64,000 nucleotides of DNA from an uncultured Oscillospiraceae bacterium (GTDB lineage: Bacteria; Bacillota; Clostridia; Oscillospirales; Oscillospiraceae), in NCBI GenBank assembly GCA_947626845.1, contig CANQTW010000008.1, positions 1 through 64,000 of the forward strand, given 5' to 3'. The stretch's first letter is position 1; every line of letters begins with the position of its first letter. The position numbers and the translations under genes are program-made. The notes under the pieces were generated by a model. It worked only from the letters and a program-made list of their open reading frames with translations. It was not told the DNA's origin and searched no databases. This document shows positions 44,177 through 52,092 of the stretch, piece after piece.

Positions 44177-45166
44177 TTACAGGCTAACGGCGTCGATTTC
44201 CGCAAGCTCCGCGGCGGTGAAGGCGGTGTTCCCGGCGGCCTTCACGTTGTCCAAAATCTGTTGGGGACGGGAGGCGCCGGTGAGGACGGTGGTGACCACG
44301 CCGTCCCGAAGAATCCAGGCCAGGGCCATCTGGGCCAGAGTCTGGCCGCGGCGCGCGGCGATATCGTTGAGGGCGCGGACCTTCCCCAGCTTCTCCTCCG
44401 TCAGCGCGTTTTCCTTCAGGAAGCGCCCGTCGGTGCGAATGCGGCTGTCGGCGGGGATGCCCTTTAAGTACCGGTCAGTGAGCAGGCCCTGCTCCAGGGG
44501 GCAGAAGGCCACGATGCCCTTGCCCAGACGGGCGGCGGCGTCCTTCAGGCCGTTCTGCTCGATGGTACGGTTGAAGATGGAGTAGCGGTTCTGGTTGATG
44601 ACGAAGGGGACGCCCATCGTCTCTAAGATCGCCGCCGCCTGCTCCATGCGTGCCCCGTCGTAGTTGCTGAGACCCGCGTACAGCGCCTTTCCTGACCGGA
44701 CGGCCTGGGCCAGGGCGCCCATGGTCTCCTCCAGGGGCGTGTCCGGATCGGGCCGGTGGTGGTAGAAAATGTCCACGTAGTCAAGCCCCAGACGCTGTAG
44801 GCTCTGATCCAGGCTGGCCAGCAGATATTTCCGGCTGCCGCCGCTGCCGTAGGGGCCGGGCCACATGTCGTAGCCGGCCTTGGTGGTGACGATCAGCTCA
44901 TCCCGGTATCCGCCCAGCTCCTCCCGGAGGACGCGGCCCAGGTTTTGCTCGGCGCTGCCCGGTTGGGGGCCGTAGTTGTTGGCCAGGTCAAAGTGGGTAA
45001 TGCCGCAGTCGAAGGCGGTGAAGATGAGGGCGCGCATGGCGTCGTAGGACGCGGTGTCGCCAAAGTTGTGCCACAGGCCCAGGGAGACGGCGGGCAGCTT
45101 CAGGCCGCTGGTTCCGGCCAGGTTGTAGGGCATGGCTTCGTAACGTGTGTCGGAGGGGGTGTACAT
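44177..45166 (-). CDS. Aldo/keto reductase, YghZ-like
   Basis: 329 residues, a TIM-barrel NADPH reductase. Catalytic residues are visible: [10 protein letters not shown] (Asp and Tyr, about 50-56), [15 protein letters not shown] (Lys, about 87) and [11 protein letters not shown] (His, about 122). The [12 protein letters not shown] stretch matches YghZ-type L-glyceraldehyde 3-phosphate reductases that detoxify methylglyoxal-related aldehydes. The C-terminal NADP-binding segment is [14 protein letters not shown]. The ATG at 45166 has only a weak binding site. It is divergent from nfo, each with its own promoter. Confidence 0.9.
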   Translation of the reverse strand: MYTPSDTRYEAMPYNLAGTSGLKLPAVSLGLWHNFGDTASYDAMRALIFTAFDCGITHFDLANNYGPQPGSAEQNLGRVLREELGGYRDELIVTTKAGYDMWPGPYGSGGSRKYLLASLDQSLQRLGLDYVDIFYHHRPDPDTPLEETMGALAQAVRSGKALYAGLSNYDGARMEQAAAILETMGVPFVINQNRYSIFNRTIEQNGLKDAAARLGKGIVAFCPLEQGLLTDRYLKGIPADSRIRTDGRFLKENALTEEKLGKVRALNDIAARRGQTLAQMALAWILRDGVVTTVLTGASRPQQILDNVKAAGNTAFTAAELAEIDAVSL

Positions 45167-45195
45167 AGCATCACTCTTTTCGTCCGGTTTTCCCA

Positions 45196-45225
45196 AGTAT
45201 ACCAGACGCGGCGGGGCGGTGTCAA
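45196..45225 (-). promoter_or_regulatory. Promoter of the aldo/keto reductase gene
   Basis: On the minus strand TTGACA (45225-45220), an 18-bp spacer and TATACT (45201-45196) lie 30 bp before the start codon. Confidence 0.65.
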
Positions 45226-45245
45226 CCGGAAGGAGGCAGGGGGAC

Positions 45246-45274
45246 TTGAAAATCTGCCGCCGTTCCTGTATAAT
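45246..45274 (+). promoter_or_regulatory. Promoter of nfo
   Basis: TTGAAA (45246-45251), a 17-bp spacer and TATAAT (45269-45274) lie 52 bp before the endonuclease IV start codon. Confidence 0.7.
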
Positions 45275-45325
45275 TGCGGTGATACTGATACCCATTTAAT
45301 TAGCATGAGAAAAGGGGGTCATTTT

Positions 45326-46159
45326 ATGCTCAACATCGGCTGTCATCTGTCCGTGTCCAAGGGGTACGCCGCCCTGGCCCAGGACGCCCTGTGGACCGGC
45401 TCCAGCTGCTTTCAGTTTTTCACCCGCAACCCGCGGGGCGGCGGGGCCAAGCCTGTGGACGAGGCGGACATAGCGGAATTTCTTCAGATCGCGGAGGAAA
45501 AGGGCCTCAACTCCTTCCTGGCCCACGCGCCCTACACCATCAACCCCTGCGCCGCCAAGCCGGAGACCCTGGCGTTTGCCCGCGAGACCATGGCCGACGA
45601 CCTTACGCGGATGGAGTGGCTGCCGGGGAACTACTATAACTTCCACCCCGGCTCCCACGTGGGTCAGGGGACGGAGCGCGGCATCGAGCTGATCGCCGAG
45701 ACGCTGGATTTGGTGCTGAAGCCGGAACAGCGCACCACCGTCCTGCTGGAGACCATGGCCGGCAAGGGTTCCGAGGTGGGAGGGCGCTTTGAGGAGCTGC
45801 GGGAGATCATAGACCGCACGGCCCTTTCGGACAAGCTGGGCGTGTGCCTGGACACCTGCCACGTCTACGACGCCGGATACGACATCGTGAACGACCTGGA
45901 CGGGGTGCTGACGGAGTTTGACCGGGTCATCGGCCTTGACCGGCTCAAATGTATCCACTTGAACGACTCCAAGAATCCGTTCTCCAGCCACAAGGACCGG
46001 CATGAGGTCATCGGCGGGGGCAGTCTGGGGCTGGAGGCCGTCACGCGGATCATCAACCATCCGGCGCTGAGGAAGCTCCCCTTCTACCTGGAGACGCCCA
46101 ACGAGCTGGAGGGGTACAAAAAGGAGATCGAGCTGCTGCGGGGGCTTTATAAAGAGTAA
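45326..46159 (+). CDS. nfo: Endonuclease IV (AP endonuclease)
   Basis: 277 residues, a zinc-dependent TIM-barrel AP endonuclease of base-excision repair. Metal ligands are seen in [74 protein letters not shown] and the final FYLETPN. Length is normal. AAGGGGG lies 7 nt before the ATG. Gene pta follows after its own promoter. Confidence 0.97.
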   Translation: MLNIGCHLSVSKGYAALAQDALWTGSSCFQFFTRNPRGGGAKPVDEADIAEFLQIAEEKGLNSFLAHAPYTINPCAAKPETLAFARETMADDLTRMEWLPGNYYNFHPGSHVGQGTERGIELIAETLDLVLKPEQRTTVLLETMAGKGSEVGGRFEELREIIDRTALSDKLGVCLDTCHVYDAGYDIVNDLDGVLTEFDRVIGLDRLKCIHLNDSKNPFSSHKDRHEVIGGGSLGLEAVTRIINHPALRKLPFYLETPNELEGYKKEIELLRGLYKE

Positions 46160-46166
46160 AAATCAC

Positions 46167-46195
46167 TTGCATACCGGTGGACGTAGTGGTAAAAT
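46167..46195 (+). promoter_or_regulatory. Promoter of pta
   Basis: TTGCAT (46167-46172), a 17-bp spacer and TAAAAT (46190-46195) lie 34 bp before the start codon. Confidence 0.7.
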
Positions 46196-46229
46196 GTTTT
46201 CATCAAAAAAAATACGGAGGTAGATACCC

Positions 46230-47249
46230 ATGGAAATGATAGACAACCTTAAGAAAAAGCTTCAGGGCGCGGGACGGCGCATCGTGTTCACCGAGGGCAC
46301 CGACGCCCGTATCCTGGAGGCCACGGACCGTCTGGTGAAGGAGGGGCTTCTCACCGTCGTTCTTGTGGGCAATCCCGACGAGGTGAAGGCCGCCGCGGCC
46401 AAGGGCAGCTTTGACATCGGCGACAGCCGGATCGTGGACCCCGCCAATTACGCCGACATGGACAAGATGGTGGACACCATGGTGGCTCTGCGGCGCGGCA
46501 AGATGACCGCCGACGAGTGCCGCGCCGCCCTCAAGAAGGGCAACTATTTCGGCACCATGTTGGTGAAGATGGGCGTGGCCGACTGCCTCCTGGGCGGCGC
46601 CACCTACTCCACCGCCGACACCGTCCGTCCGGCCCTCCAGCTCATCAAGACGAAGCCCGGCGCGCATCTGGTGTCCTCCGCCTTCATCCTCACCCGTGAG
46701 CACGGCGAGGAGAACCTGAAGACCATCTGCATGGGCGACTGCGCCATCAACCTCTCCTATGAGGACACCCTGGACAAGGAGGGCAACGTCGCCATCTCCG
46801 GCGCACAGAAGCTGGCCGAGGTGGCCGTTGAGACCGCCAAGACCGCCAAGCTCTTCGGCATCGACCCCAAGGTGGCGCTGCTGAGCTTCTCCACTAAGGG
46901 TTCCGGCAAGGGCGGCACCGTGGCCCTCTCCGCCGAGGCCACGAAGATAGCCAAGGAGATGGCCCCCGACCTGGCCATCGACGGCGAGATGCAGTTCGAC
47001 GCCGCCGTCAGCCCCACCGTGGGACAGCTGAAGTTCCCCGGCTCCTCTGTGGCCGGCTACGCCAACACCTTCATCTTCCCCCTCATCGAGGCCGGCAACA
47101 TCGGCTACAAGATCGCCCAGCGCCTGGGCGGCTACGACGCTTACGGCCCCATTCTTCAGGGCCTCAACGCCCCCATCAACGACCTCTCCCGCGGCTGCAA
47201 CGCCGACGAGGTCTATACCATGGCCATCATCACGGCGGCACTGGACTAA
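46230..47249 (+). CDS. pta: Phosphate acetyltransferase
   Basis: 339 residues, the short single-domain form. It converts acetyl-CoA to acetyl phosphate for fermentative ATP formation. Signatures are GRRIVFTEGTDARILEAT at the start, SAFILTREHG, ALLSFSTKGSGKGG and the C-terminal FPGSSVAGYANTFIFPLIEAGNIGYKIAQRLGGY with the CoA and phosphate contacts. Codon use is strongly biased, as expected for a highly expressed gene. ACGGAGG precedes the ATG. No acetate kinase gene is adjacent. Confidence 0.96.
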   Translation: MEMIDNLKKKLQGAGRRIVFTEGTDARILEATDRLVKEGLLTVVLVGNPDEVKAAAAKGSFDIGDSRIVDPANYADMDKMVDTMVALRRGKMTADECRAALKKGNYFGTMLVKMGVADCLLGGATYSTADTVRPALQLIKTKPGAHLVSSAFILTREHGEENLKTICMGDCAINLSYEDTLDKEGNVAISGAQKLAEVAVETAKTAKLFGIDPKVALLSFSTKGSGKGGTVALSAEATKIAKEMAPDLAIDGEMQFDAAVSPTVGQLKFPGSSVAGYANTFIFPLIEAGNIGYKIAQRLGGYDAYGPILQGLNAPINDLSRGCNADEVYTMAIITAALD

Positions 47250-47257
47250 ACTTCTCT

Positions 47258-47486
47258 GGCTTTGAAGGCCGCAAAGCGACCTTCCAATGCCAATAAGAAA
47301 CGTGCGGAACCCCTTGGCTGAATTTTGCGAAATTCAGCCAAGGGGTTCCTGCCGTCACGCCGCCCGCGCCGCAAAGCGGCACAAGCGGTGTGACAAAAGG
47401 TATTTTTCCCGACGCGCATGTCGCCGGAAAAAATACCGAATTTGAGTTTTTTGACAAGCTGACCGGAAGCCTTGCGGCTTCCGGTC
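47258..47486 (-). repeat. R1 element, copy B
   Basis: The second R1 copy, inverted, between pta and secG. On its own strand it has a leading hairpin (CTGACCGGAAGCC/GGCTTCCGGTCAG), then AGCTTGTCAAAAAACTC, then hairpin 1 with loop GCGACATGCGCGT. Hairpin 2 is closed by GTCAC/GTGAC. Hairpin 3 keeps GAATTT-CGCA-AAATTC but has a different outer stem, CCCCTTGG/CCAAGGGG. The GCACGTT linker and a divergent hairpin 4 follow. Stem changes relative to copy A are compensatory. Confidence 0.85.
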
Positions 47487-47499
47487 AGGGGGCATATCG

Positions 47500-47736
47500 T
47501 TATTTTACGAAGAAATCCAGCACCAGGGTCAGGACGATGAAGAGGGCGGCCACCCATTTGGTGAGTCGGGCCAGACGCGCGTCCAGGGTCTTGGCCTTGT
47601 TCTTGGCCAGGAACGTGTCGCCGCTGCCGCCGCCGATGGCGCCGGAGAGGCCGGCGCTCTTGCCGCTCTGCATGAGGACGATGACCACAAGAGCCAAACA
47701 GGCGAGGAGCTGGATGATGGTGATTGCGATTTCCAA
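47500..47736 (-). CDS. secG: Preprotein translocase subunit SecG
   Basis: 78 residues with two membrane helices (residues 2-22 and 55-75) joined by the glycine-rich loop SGAIGGGSGDTFLAKNKAKTLD, the family hallmark. It assists the SecYE channel. No ATG is available. The TTG at 47736 has AAGGA 9 nt upstream; another TTG three codons earlier touches that site directly. The start is therefore likely but not certain. Confidence 0.9.
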   Translation of the reverse strand: MEIAITIIQLLACLALVVIVLMQSGKSAGLSGAIGGGSGDTFLAKNKAKTLDARLARLTKWVAALFIVLTLVLDFFVK

Positions 47737-47787
47737 AATAATCAATCCTTTTTAAGATAATATTGTACTTTCATTCGCGGGAATTCT

Positions 47788-47816
47788 ATGCTATCATACT
47801 TTTGGAAAGATTGCAA
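47788..47816 (-). promoter_or_regulatory. Probable promoter of secG
   Basis: On the minus strand TTGCAA (47816-47811), a 17-bp spacer and TAGCAT (47793-47788) lie in the 120-bp gap shared with the divergent tatD gene. A TACAAT nearer the gene is an alternative -10 element. Confidence 0.4.
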
Positions 47817-47856
47817 GAGTTTTTTTCAAATTTCACACAAAATGGGGGAAAAGTTT

Positions 47857-48618
47857 ATGCTCTTTGACACCCACGCCCACTATGACGACGAAAAATTTGA
47901 CGCTGACCGGGGGGAGCTGCTGGCGAAGATGAGGGCCGCCGGGGTGGGGCTCATCGTGGACCCGGCCTCCGATATCGCCTCGGCGAAAAAGGCCCAGGCC
48001 ATCGCCCGCGAGTATGATTTCGTCCTGTTCGCCGCCGGGGTCCATCCTCACGAGGCCGCCGGGGCGGCGGAGGCGTATCTTGAGGAGCTGCGCGCCCTGG
48101 CCGCCGATCCCAAGTGCGTGGCGGTGGGGGAGATCGGCCTTGACTACCACTATGACTTCTCCCCCAGGGACGTCCAGAGGCGGGTCTACGGCGAACAGCT
48201 GAGACTGGCGCGGGAGCTGGACAAGCCCGTGATCGTCCATGAGCGGGAGGCCGTCGCCGATAACCTGGACATTTTAAAGGCCCACCCCGGCGTTCGGGGC
48301 GTGATCCACTGCTATTCCGGCAGCTGGGAGACGGCGAAGATACTGCTGGACATGGGCTTCTATCTGGGTTTTACCGGCGTCGTCACCTTTAAAAACGCCC
48401 GACGGGTGCTGGAGGTGGTGGAGAAGATGCCCTTGGAGCGCATGGTCATAGAGACGGACAGCCCCTATATGGCCCCAGTGCCCCACAGGGGCGAGCGCAA
48501 CTCCTCCCTTTTTGTCCATCTGGTGGCGGAGAAGATCGCCGAAATACGGGGCATGAGCGCCGGGGATGTGGCGCGTGTCACATGGGAGAACGGGAAGCGG
48601 CTTTTTGATCTTTCCTGA
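47857..48618 (+). CDS. TatD-family metal-dependent deoxyribonuclease
   Basis: 253 residues. Metal ligands are present: FDTHAHYDD at the start (His-x-His), AVGEIGLDYHYD (Glu), IVHEREA (His), IHCYSGSWETA (His) and IETDSPYMAP (Asp). The family removes damaged 3' ends from DNA. The ATG at 47857 follows GGGGGA and begins exactly at the conserved FDTHAH; longer upstream starts would precede the family's usual N-terminus. Its last 41 bp overlap the convergent folT gene. Confidence 0.93.
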   Translation: MLFDTHAHYDDEKFDADRGELLAKMRAAGVGLIVDPASDIASAKKAQAIAREYDFVLFAAGVHPHEAAGAAEAYLEELRALAADPKCVAVGEIGLDYHYDFSPRDVQRRVYGEQLRLARELDKPVIVHEREAVADNLDILKAHPGVRGVIHCYSGSWETAKILLDMGFYLGFTGVVTFKNARRVLEVVEKMPLERMVIETDSPYMAPVPHRGERNSSLFVHLVAEKIAEIRGMSAGDVARVTWENGKRLFDLS

Positions 48619-49162
48619 AGAGCCGGAACACGCCGGCCTTCTCCAGCCCCTTCGCGATCAGGTAGAAAACAGCCGTGTTCAGGGGCCAGTTGATGAAGAG
48701 GCTCCAGCCGATCCTCAGCTTCAGCGCCGCCAGGAACGCCCGCCCGTACAGCTGGGCCGACCAGAGGGTGCCGAAGCCCAAATTGACCACCACCTCGATG
48801 AGCGCCTTCGCCGCCAAAACGCGCCAGAAGCTGACGGGCCGTTTGTAGTAAAAGCACCCGTAGATGAAGGCCGCCAGCATGGCGTTGAAGGTGTAGCCGA
48901 AGTGGAAGGCGCCGCTGGGCTTGATGAAAAACTTCAGAATGTCCATCGCCCCGCCGAAGAGCGTCCCCGTCACCGGCCCGAATAGCATATCCACCACCTG
49001 GTTGGGGATGCCGGCAAACCCGATAGAGGCGAAGCCCCCGATGTCCACGTCGGCGGCCTTCAGGGCCAGGGACAGCGCCCCCATGACGGCGAGGGCGGTG
49101 AGCACCCGCAGCTTTTTCAGCTCAAGGGACGACTCGATCAGCGTCTCTTTCCATTTTTTCAT
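48578..49162 (-). CDS. folT: Folate-family ECF transporter S component
   Basis: 194 residues with about six helices. LRVLTALAVMGALSLAL at the N-terminus and SIGFAGIPNQVVDMLFGPVTGTLFGGAMDILKFFIKP are typical of FolT, which binds folate for the ECF transporter. A tetrahydrofolate riboswitch lies just upstream, confirming the substrate class. The ATG at 49162 has GGAGG 10 nt upstream; the ATG at 49171 abuts that site. The 3' end overlaps tatD by 41 bp tail to tail. Confidence 0.94.
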   Translation of the reverse strand: MKKWKETLIESSLELKKLRVLTALAVMGALSLALKAADVDIGGFASIGFAGIPNQVVDMLFGPVTGTLFGGAMDILKFFIKPSGAFHFGYTFNAMLAAFIYGCFYYKRPVSFWRVLAAKALIEVVVNLGFGTLWSAQLYGRAFLAALKLRIGWSLFINWPLNTAVFYLIAKGLEKAGVFRLFRKDQKAASRSPM

Positions 49163-49225
49163 AAAAAACATACCTCCCTCCATGCAGAAATGTCCACAAG
49201 GCAGGAGATATGGCTATCCTCTGTC

Positions 49226-49325
49226 GCAGCGGGATGCGGCAGGCGCACCGCGAAAGCGTTGCTTTCTTCGTCCCCAGGGCAACTCTCCGTCCCCAGAGCA
49301 CTTAACGCGCGCCGGCCTACTCTGC
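49226..49325 (-). ncRNA. Tetrahydrofolate (THF) riboswitch
   Basis: On the minus strand the order GAGTAGG, GCGCGTTAAGTG, GGGGACG, GGGGACGAAG, CGCGGTG and GCATCCCGCTGC reproduces the conserved cores of the THF riboswitch as I remember them, closed by GCAG/CTGC. It sits between the folT promoter and start codon. About 60 nt separate it from folT, and control probably acts on translation because no terminator hairpin is seen between them. Confidence 0.88.
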
Positions 49326-49338
49326 ACAGTACAGGAGT

Positions 49339-49367
49339 ATTGTAGACCATCCGCGCGCGGGTTTCAA
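49339..49367 (-). promoter_or_regulatory. Promoter of folT
   Basis: On the minus strand TTGAAA (49367-49362), a 17-bp spacer and TACAAT (49344-49339) lie immediately before the THF riboswitch, so the aptamer begins near the 5' end of the transcript. Confidence 0.75.
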
Positions 49368-49371
49368 GGGG

Positions 49372-49413
49372 CAAATTGCATAAAATGCCCGCCACAAATT
49401 GCATAAAATGCCC
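49372..49413. repeat. Two 19-bp direct repeats, possible operator
   Basis: CAAATTGCATAAAATGCCC occurs twice, at 49372-49390 and 49395-49413, with 4 bp between. Each copy contains GCATaaaATGC, an imperfect dyad. They lie between the divergent folT and dusB promoters, close to the folT -35 box, a suitable place for a repressor. The 23-bp period is about two helical turns. Confidence 0.55.
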
Positions 49414-49460
49414 CGCCGGACCACGCGCCTCCGCGCCGCCCTGACGGGGCGAGGCGGTTC

Positions 49461-49489
49461 TTGACATTTGACCCGAAATTTCGTACAAT
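49461..49489 (+). promoter_or_regulatory. Promoter of the dusB-sigma operon
   Basis: TTGACA (49461-49466), a 17-bp spacer and TACAAT (49484-49489) lie 35 bp before the dusB start codon. Confidence 0.8.
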
Positions 49490-49523
49490 ATGCTTTACGA
49501 ATTTTTAATTTAGGGATGGAGGG

Positions 49524-50528
49524 ATGCCTGTGAACATCGGCAGGGTCCATATCGATTCCCGGCTGGCGCTGGCGCCCATGGCCGGAGTCACGGATATCGC
49601 CTTCCGGTCCGTGTGCCGGTCCCTGGGGGCGGGATACACCGTCACGGAGATGGTATCCTCCATGGCGCTGATGCACCAGGACAAAAAATCCCTTCAGCTC
49701 ATGGAGCTGGGCCCCGACGAGCACCCCGCCGCCGTGCAGATTTTCGGCTCCGACCCCGTCTGCATGGGCGAGGCGGCAGCCAAGGTCTGCCAAATCTCCG
49801 GCTGCGACATCATCGACATCAATATGGGCTGTCCCATGGGGAAGATCGTGAACGCCGGCGACGGCTCGGCGCTGATGAAAAAGCCGGAGCTGGCCCGGAG
49901 GATCATCGAAGCGGTGGTCAGCCATTCCGACAGGCCCGTGACGGTGAAGCTCCGCAAGGGCTGGGACGCGGGGAGCGTCAACTGCGTGGAGTTTTCCAAA
50001 ATGTGCGAGGACGCCGGCACCGCCGCCGTGGCGGTCCACGGCAGGACGCGGGAACAGATGTATTCCGGCCATGCCGACTGGGACGCCATCCGTAGGGTGG
50101 CGGAGGCGGTCTCGATTCCTGTATTTGCCAACGGCGACGTGTTTACGGCCCAGGACGCCGTGCGCATACTAAAGCTTACCGGCGCGGCGGGCGTGATGAT
50201 AGGCCGCGGCTGTCAGGGCTACCCGTGGCTTTTTGCCGAGGCCGCCGCGGCCCTGGAGGGGCGGGAGGTTCCCGCGCCGCCCGGCTGGGCCCAACGGATC
50301 ATGACCGCGTTGGAGCAGGTCAGGGCCGCCAGCGCCCATGTGGGGGAGAAGTCCGCCTGCCTGGAGGCCAGGAAGCACCTGGCCTGGTATCTCCACGGGA
50401 TGCCCAGGGCGGCCTTTTTCCGCAATCAGATCATGTCCGTGGAGACGCTTTCGGACGTAGAGGCCGCCGCGCGGGATGTGCTTGACTTCCTGCGGGACGA
50501 GGAGAGGAGGGGAGAGCGTGACGGTTGA
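49524..50528 (+). CDS. dusB: tRNA-dihydrouridine synthase B
   Basis: 334 residues, an FMN-dependent TIM barrel that reduces uridines in the tRNA D-loop. Motifs are LALAPMAGVTDIAFR, QIFGSDP, DINMGCPMGKIVNAGDGSALMK with the catalytic cysteine near 105, VTVKLRKGWD, VHGRTREQMYSG, FANGDVFT and MIGRGCQGYPW. The C-terminal helical domain binds tRNA. GGATGGAGGG precedes the ATG. The 3' end overlaps the sigma factor gene by 11 bp. Confidence 0.96.
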   Translation: MPVNIGRVHIDSRLALAPMAGVTDIAFRSVCRSLGAGYTVTEMVSSMALMHQDKKSLQLMELGPDEHPAAVQIFGSDPVCMGEAAAKVCQISGCDIIDINMGCPMGKIVNAGDGSALMKKPELARRIIEAVVSHSDRPVTVKLRKGWDAGSVNCVEFSKMCEDAGTAAVAVHGRTREQMYSGHADWDAIRRVAEAVSIPVFANGDVFTAQDAVRILKLTGAAGVMIGRGCQGYPWLFAEAAAALEGREVPAPPGWAQRIMTALEQVRAASAHVGEKSACLEARKHLAWYLHGMPRAAFFRNQIMSVETLSDVEAAARDVLDFLRDEERRGERDG

Positions 50529-51141
50529 GGAGGAGCTGCGGGATGTGCGCGCCGCGGCGTCGGGCGACAGCGCCGCTTTTGAGCGGATCGTGCGGGAGCA
50601 CCAGAAGAACGTCTACAACCTGGCCTTCAAGCTGACGGGCAGCGAGCAGGACGCCCTGGACGCCTCCCAGGACACCTTTTTAAAGGCGTATCAGAACCTC
50701 CGCGCCTTTCGGGGCGAGAGCCGTCTGTCGGTGTGGCTCTACCGGCTCACCTACAACGCCAGCATGGACATCATCAAAAAATCCCGACGGGGCAAGCTGA
50801 TATCCCTGTCCTCGGACGAGGAGGGCGCCGTGCCGGAAATGCCCGATGACGGCCCCACGCCGGACGAGCAGGTGGAGCGGCGGGAGCGGCTGGAGGCCGT
50901 GCGGGAGGCGGTGCTGGCGCTGGACGAGGACAAGCGGCGCATCCTCCTGATGCGGGAGTACCGCCAGATGAGCTACGCGGACATCGCCGCGGCGCTGGAC
51001 CTGGAGGAGGGGACCGTCAAATCCCGTCTTGCCAGGGCCAGGGCGGCGCTGGCGGAAATTTTGAAAAAACGTGGAACAATTTCCTTTGATACACAGTCCA
51101 AAAGACAGATCGATGATAAGGAGGCGCGGCGTCATGACTGA
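50518..51141 (+). CDS. ECF-type RNA polymerase sigma factor
   Basis: 207 residues starting at a GTG inside the end of dusB, with GGAGGGGAGAG upstream. Region 2 reads DALDASQDTFLKAYQNLRAFRGESRLSVWLYRLTYN (about 45-80). Region 4 is ILLMREYRQMSYADIAAALDLEEGTVKSRLARAR (about 145-178). A linker rich in D, E and P joins them. The next gene overlaps it by 8 bp and encodes the matching zinc anti-sigma factor. The signal and target genes are unknown. Confidence 0.94.
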   Translation: MTVEEELRDVRAAASGDSAAFERIVREHQKNVYNLAFKLTGSEQDALDASQDTFLKAYQNLRAFRGESRLSVWLYRLTYNASMDIIKKSRRGKLISLSSDEEGAVPEMPDDGPTPDEQVERRERLEAVREAVLALDEDKRRILLMREYRQMSYADIAAALDLEEGTVKSRLARARAALAEILKKRGTISFDTQSKRQIDDKEARRHD

Positions 51142-51784
51142 CCATGAACATTTTGAAGAGCTTATCAGCCTGCGGCTTGACGGCGCGCTGGACGAGGAGG
51201 GCGAAGCGGAGCTTCGCGCCCACCTTGAGACGTGCCGGGAGTGTCGGGAGCTTTTGGCGCTCCTCACCGGCGTACACGACGCGCTGAGCATCGAAAAAGA
51301 CCCCCCGGAGGCCCTGCTGCGGGGCGTCATGGAGGGGGTGGAGCGCGCGGAAAAGACGAGCAAGACCGTGAAAATGCGCTGGACCGGCATCGCGGCGGGC
51401 GCCCTGGCCGCCGCCGCGGCGTTGGCTGTGGCCTTCCTGCCCCACAACGCCAAAACGCCGGATTCGGACAGCGGCATCGCCGCCTACAGCAGCGATACCG
51501 GTACGCCCGTCAGCCTCTTCCCCGATACGAAGATCGGCCTTCCCGGCGAGCCCGCCGTCTGCGGCAGTGTGGACGACCTTACCGGCATCCGGGCCGCGGC
51601 CTATTTTCGGGAGCTTCCCGCGGACATCGCCCAGACCGGCCCCGACTATATCTTCGCCAATGGCGATGTGGGCTACGACGTGCCGGAGGAGCTCTTGGAG
51701 GCCCACCGAAACGAGGCCGTCAGGATCGACACCCCCGACCCCGCCGGCGCCGTCTGTCTGGCGGTGCTCCTATCCGATCAATAA
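51134..51784 (+). CDS. Zinc-finger anti-sigma factor, single membrane span
   Basis: 216 residues. The cytoplasmic N-terminus carries the anti-sigma zinc motif H-x3-C-x2-C in AHLETCRECRELL (about 29-41). A membrane helix lies at about 85-103 (GIAAGALAAAAALAVAFL). The outer domain of about 110 residues has no recognised fold. The ATG overlaps the sigma gene by 8 bp. The pair forms a classical membrane-signalled switch in which the sigma factor is held until the anti-sigma is inactivated. Confidence 0.9.
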   Translation: MTDHEHFEELISLRLDGALDEEGEAELRAHLETCRECRELLALLTGVHDALSIEKDPPEALLRGVMEGVERAEKTSKTVKMRWTGIAAGALAAAAALAVAFLPHNAKTPDSDSGIAAYSSDTGTPVSLFPDTKIGLPGEPAVCGSVDDLTGIRAAAYFRELPADIAQTGPDYIFANGDVGYDVPEELLEAHRNEAVRIDTPDPAGAVCLAVLLSDQ

Positions 51785-51813
51785 TCCCTTTCCTTTTCCC
51801 TTTTTTCTTATCT

Positions 51814-51848
51814 TGTCCCCCGCCGGATTTATGGTCCGGCGGGGGACA
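51814..51848. terminator. 35-bp hairpin, left copy flanking R1 copy C
   Basis: TGTCCCCCGCCGG and its complement flank a short loop (ATTTATGGT). It follows the anti-sigma stop by 29 bp, so it may terminate that operon. The identical 35 bp recur at 52054-52088, on the other side of R1 copy C. Confidence 0.65.
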
Positions 51849-51849
51849 C

Positions 51850-52050
51850 AGTTTGTCAAAAAACTCAAATTCGACATTTTTTCCGGCGACATGTGCGTCG
51901 GAAAAAATCCCTTTTGTTGCCCAAGTGTGCCGCTTTGCAGCGCGCGCAGGGCGACAGCAGGGTACTTTTCTATGAATTTCGCAAAATTCAGAGAAAAGTA
52001 CCCGCACGTTCTCCTTGTCGGAAAAAGCCCGTCAGGGCTTTTTCGACAGT
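51850..52050 (+). repeat. R1 element, copy C
   Basis: The third R1 copy, between the anti-sigma gene and tadA. Hairpin 1 has loop GCGACATGTGCGT. Hairpin 2 is closed by GTTGCCC/GGGCGAC with inner stem CGCT/AGCG. Hairpin 3 is TACTTTTCT...AGAAAAGTA around GAATTT-CGCA-AAATTC. The linker CCCGCACGTTCTCC precedes hairpin 4, GGAAAAAGCCC around loop GTCA. The copy is bracketed by two identical 35-bp hairpins, as if it had been inserted with duplication of one of them. Confidence 0.88.
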
Positions 52051-52053
52051 CTC

Positions 52054-52088
52054 TGTCCCCCGCCGGATTTATGGTCCGGCGGGGGACA
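52054..52088. terminator. 35-bp hairpin, right copy flanking R1 copy C
   Basis: Identical over 35 bp to the hairpin at 51814-51848. It ends 4 bp before the tadA stop codon on the other strand, so it can also terminate tadA. One of the two is probably the original terminator and the other a duplicate. Confidence 0.65.
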
Positions 52089-52092
52089 GTCT

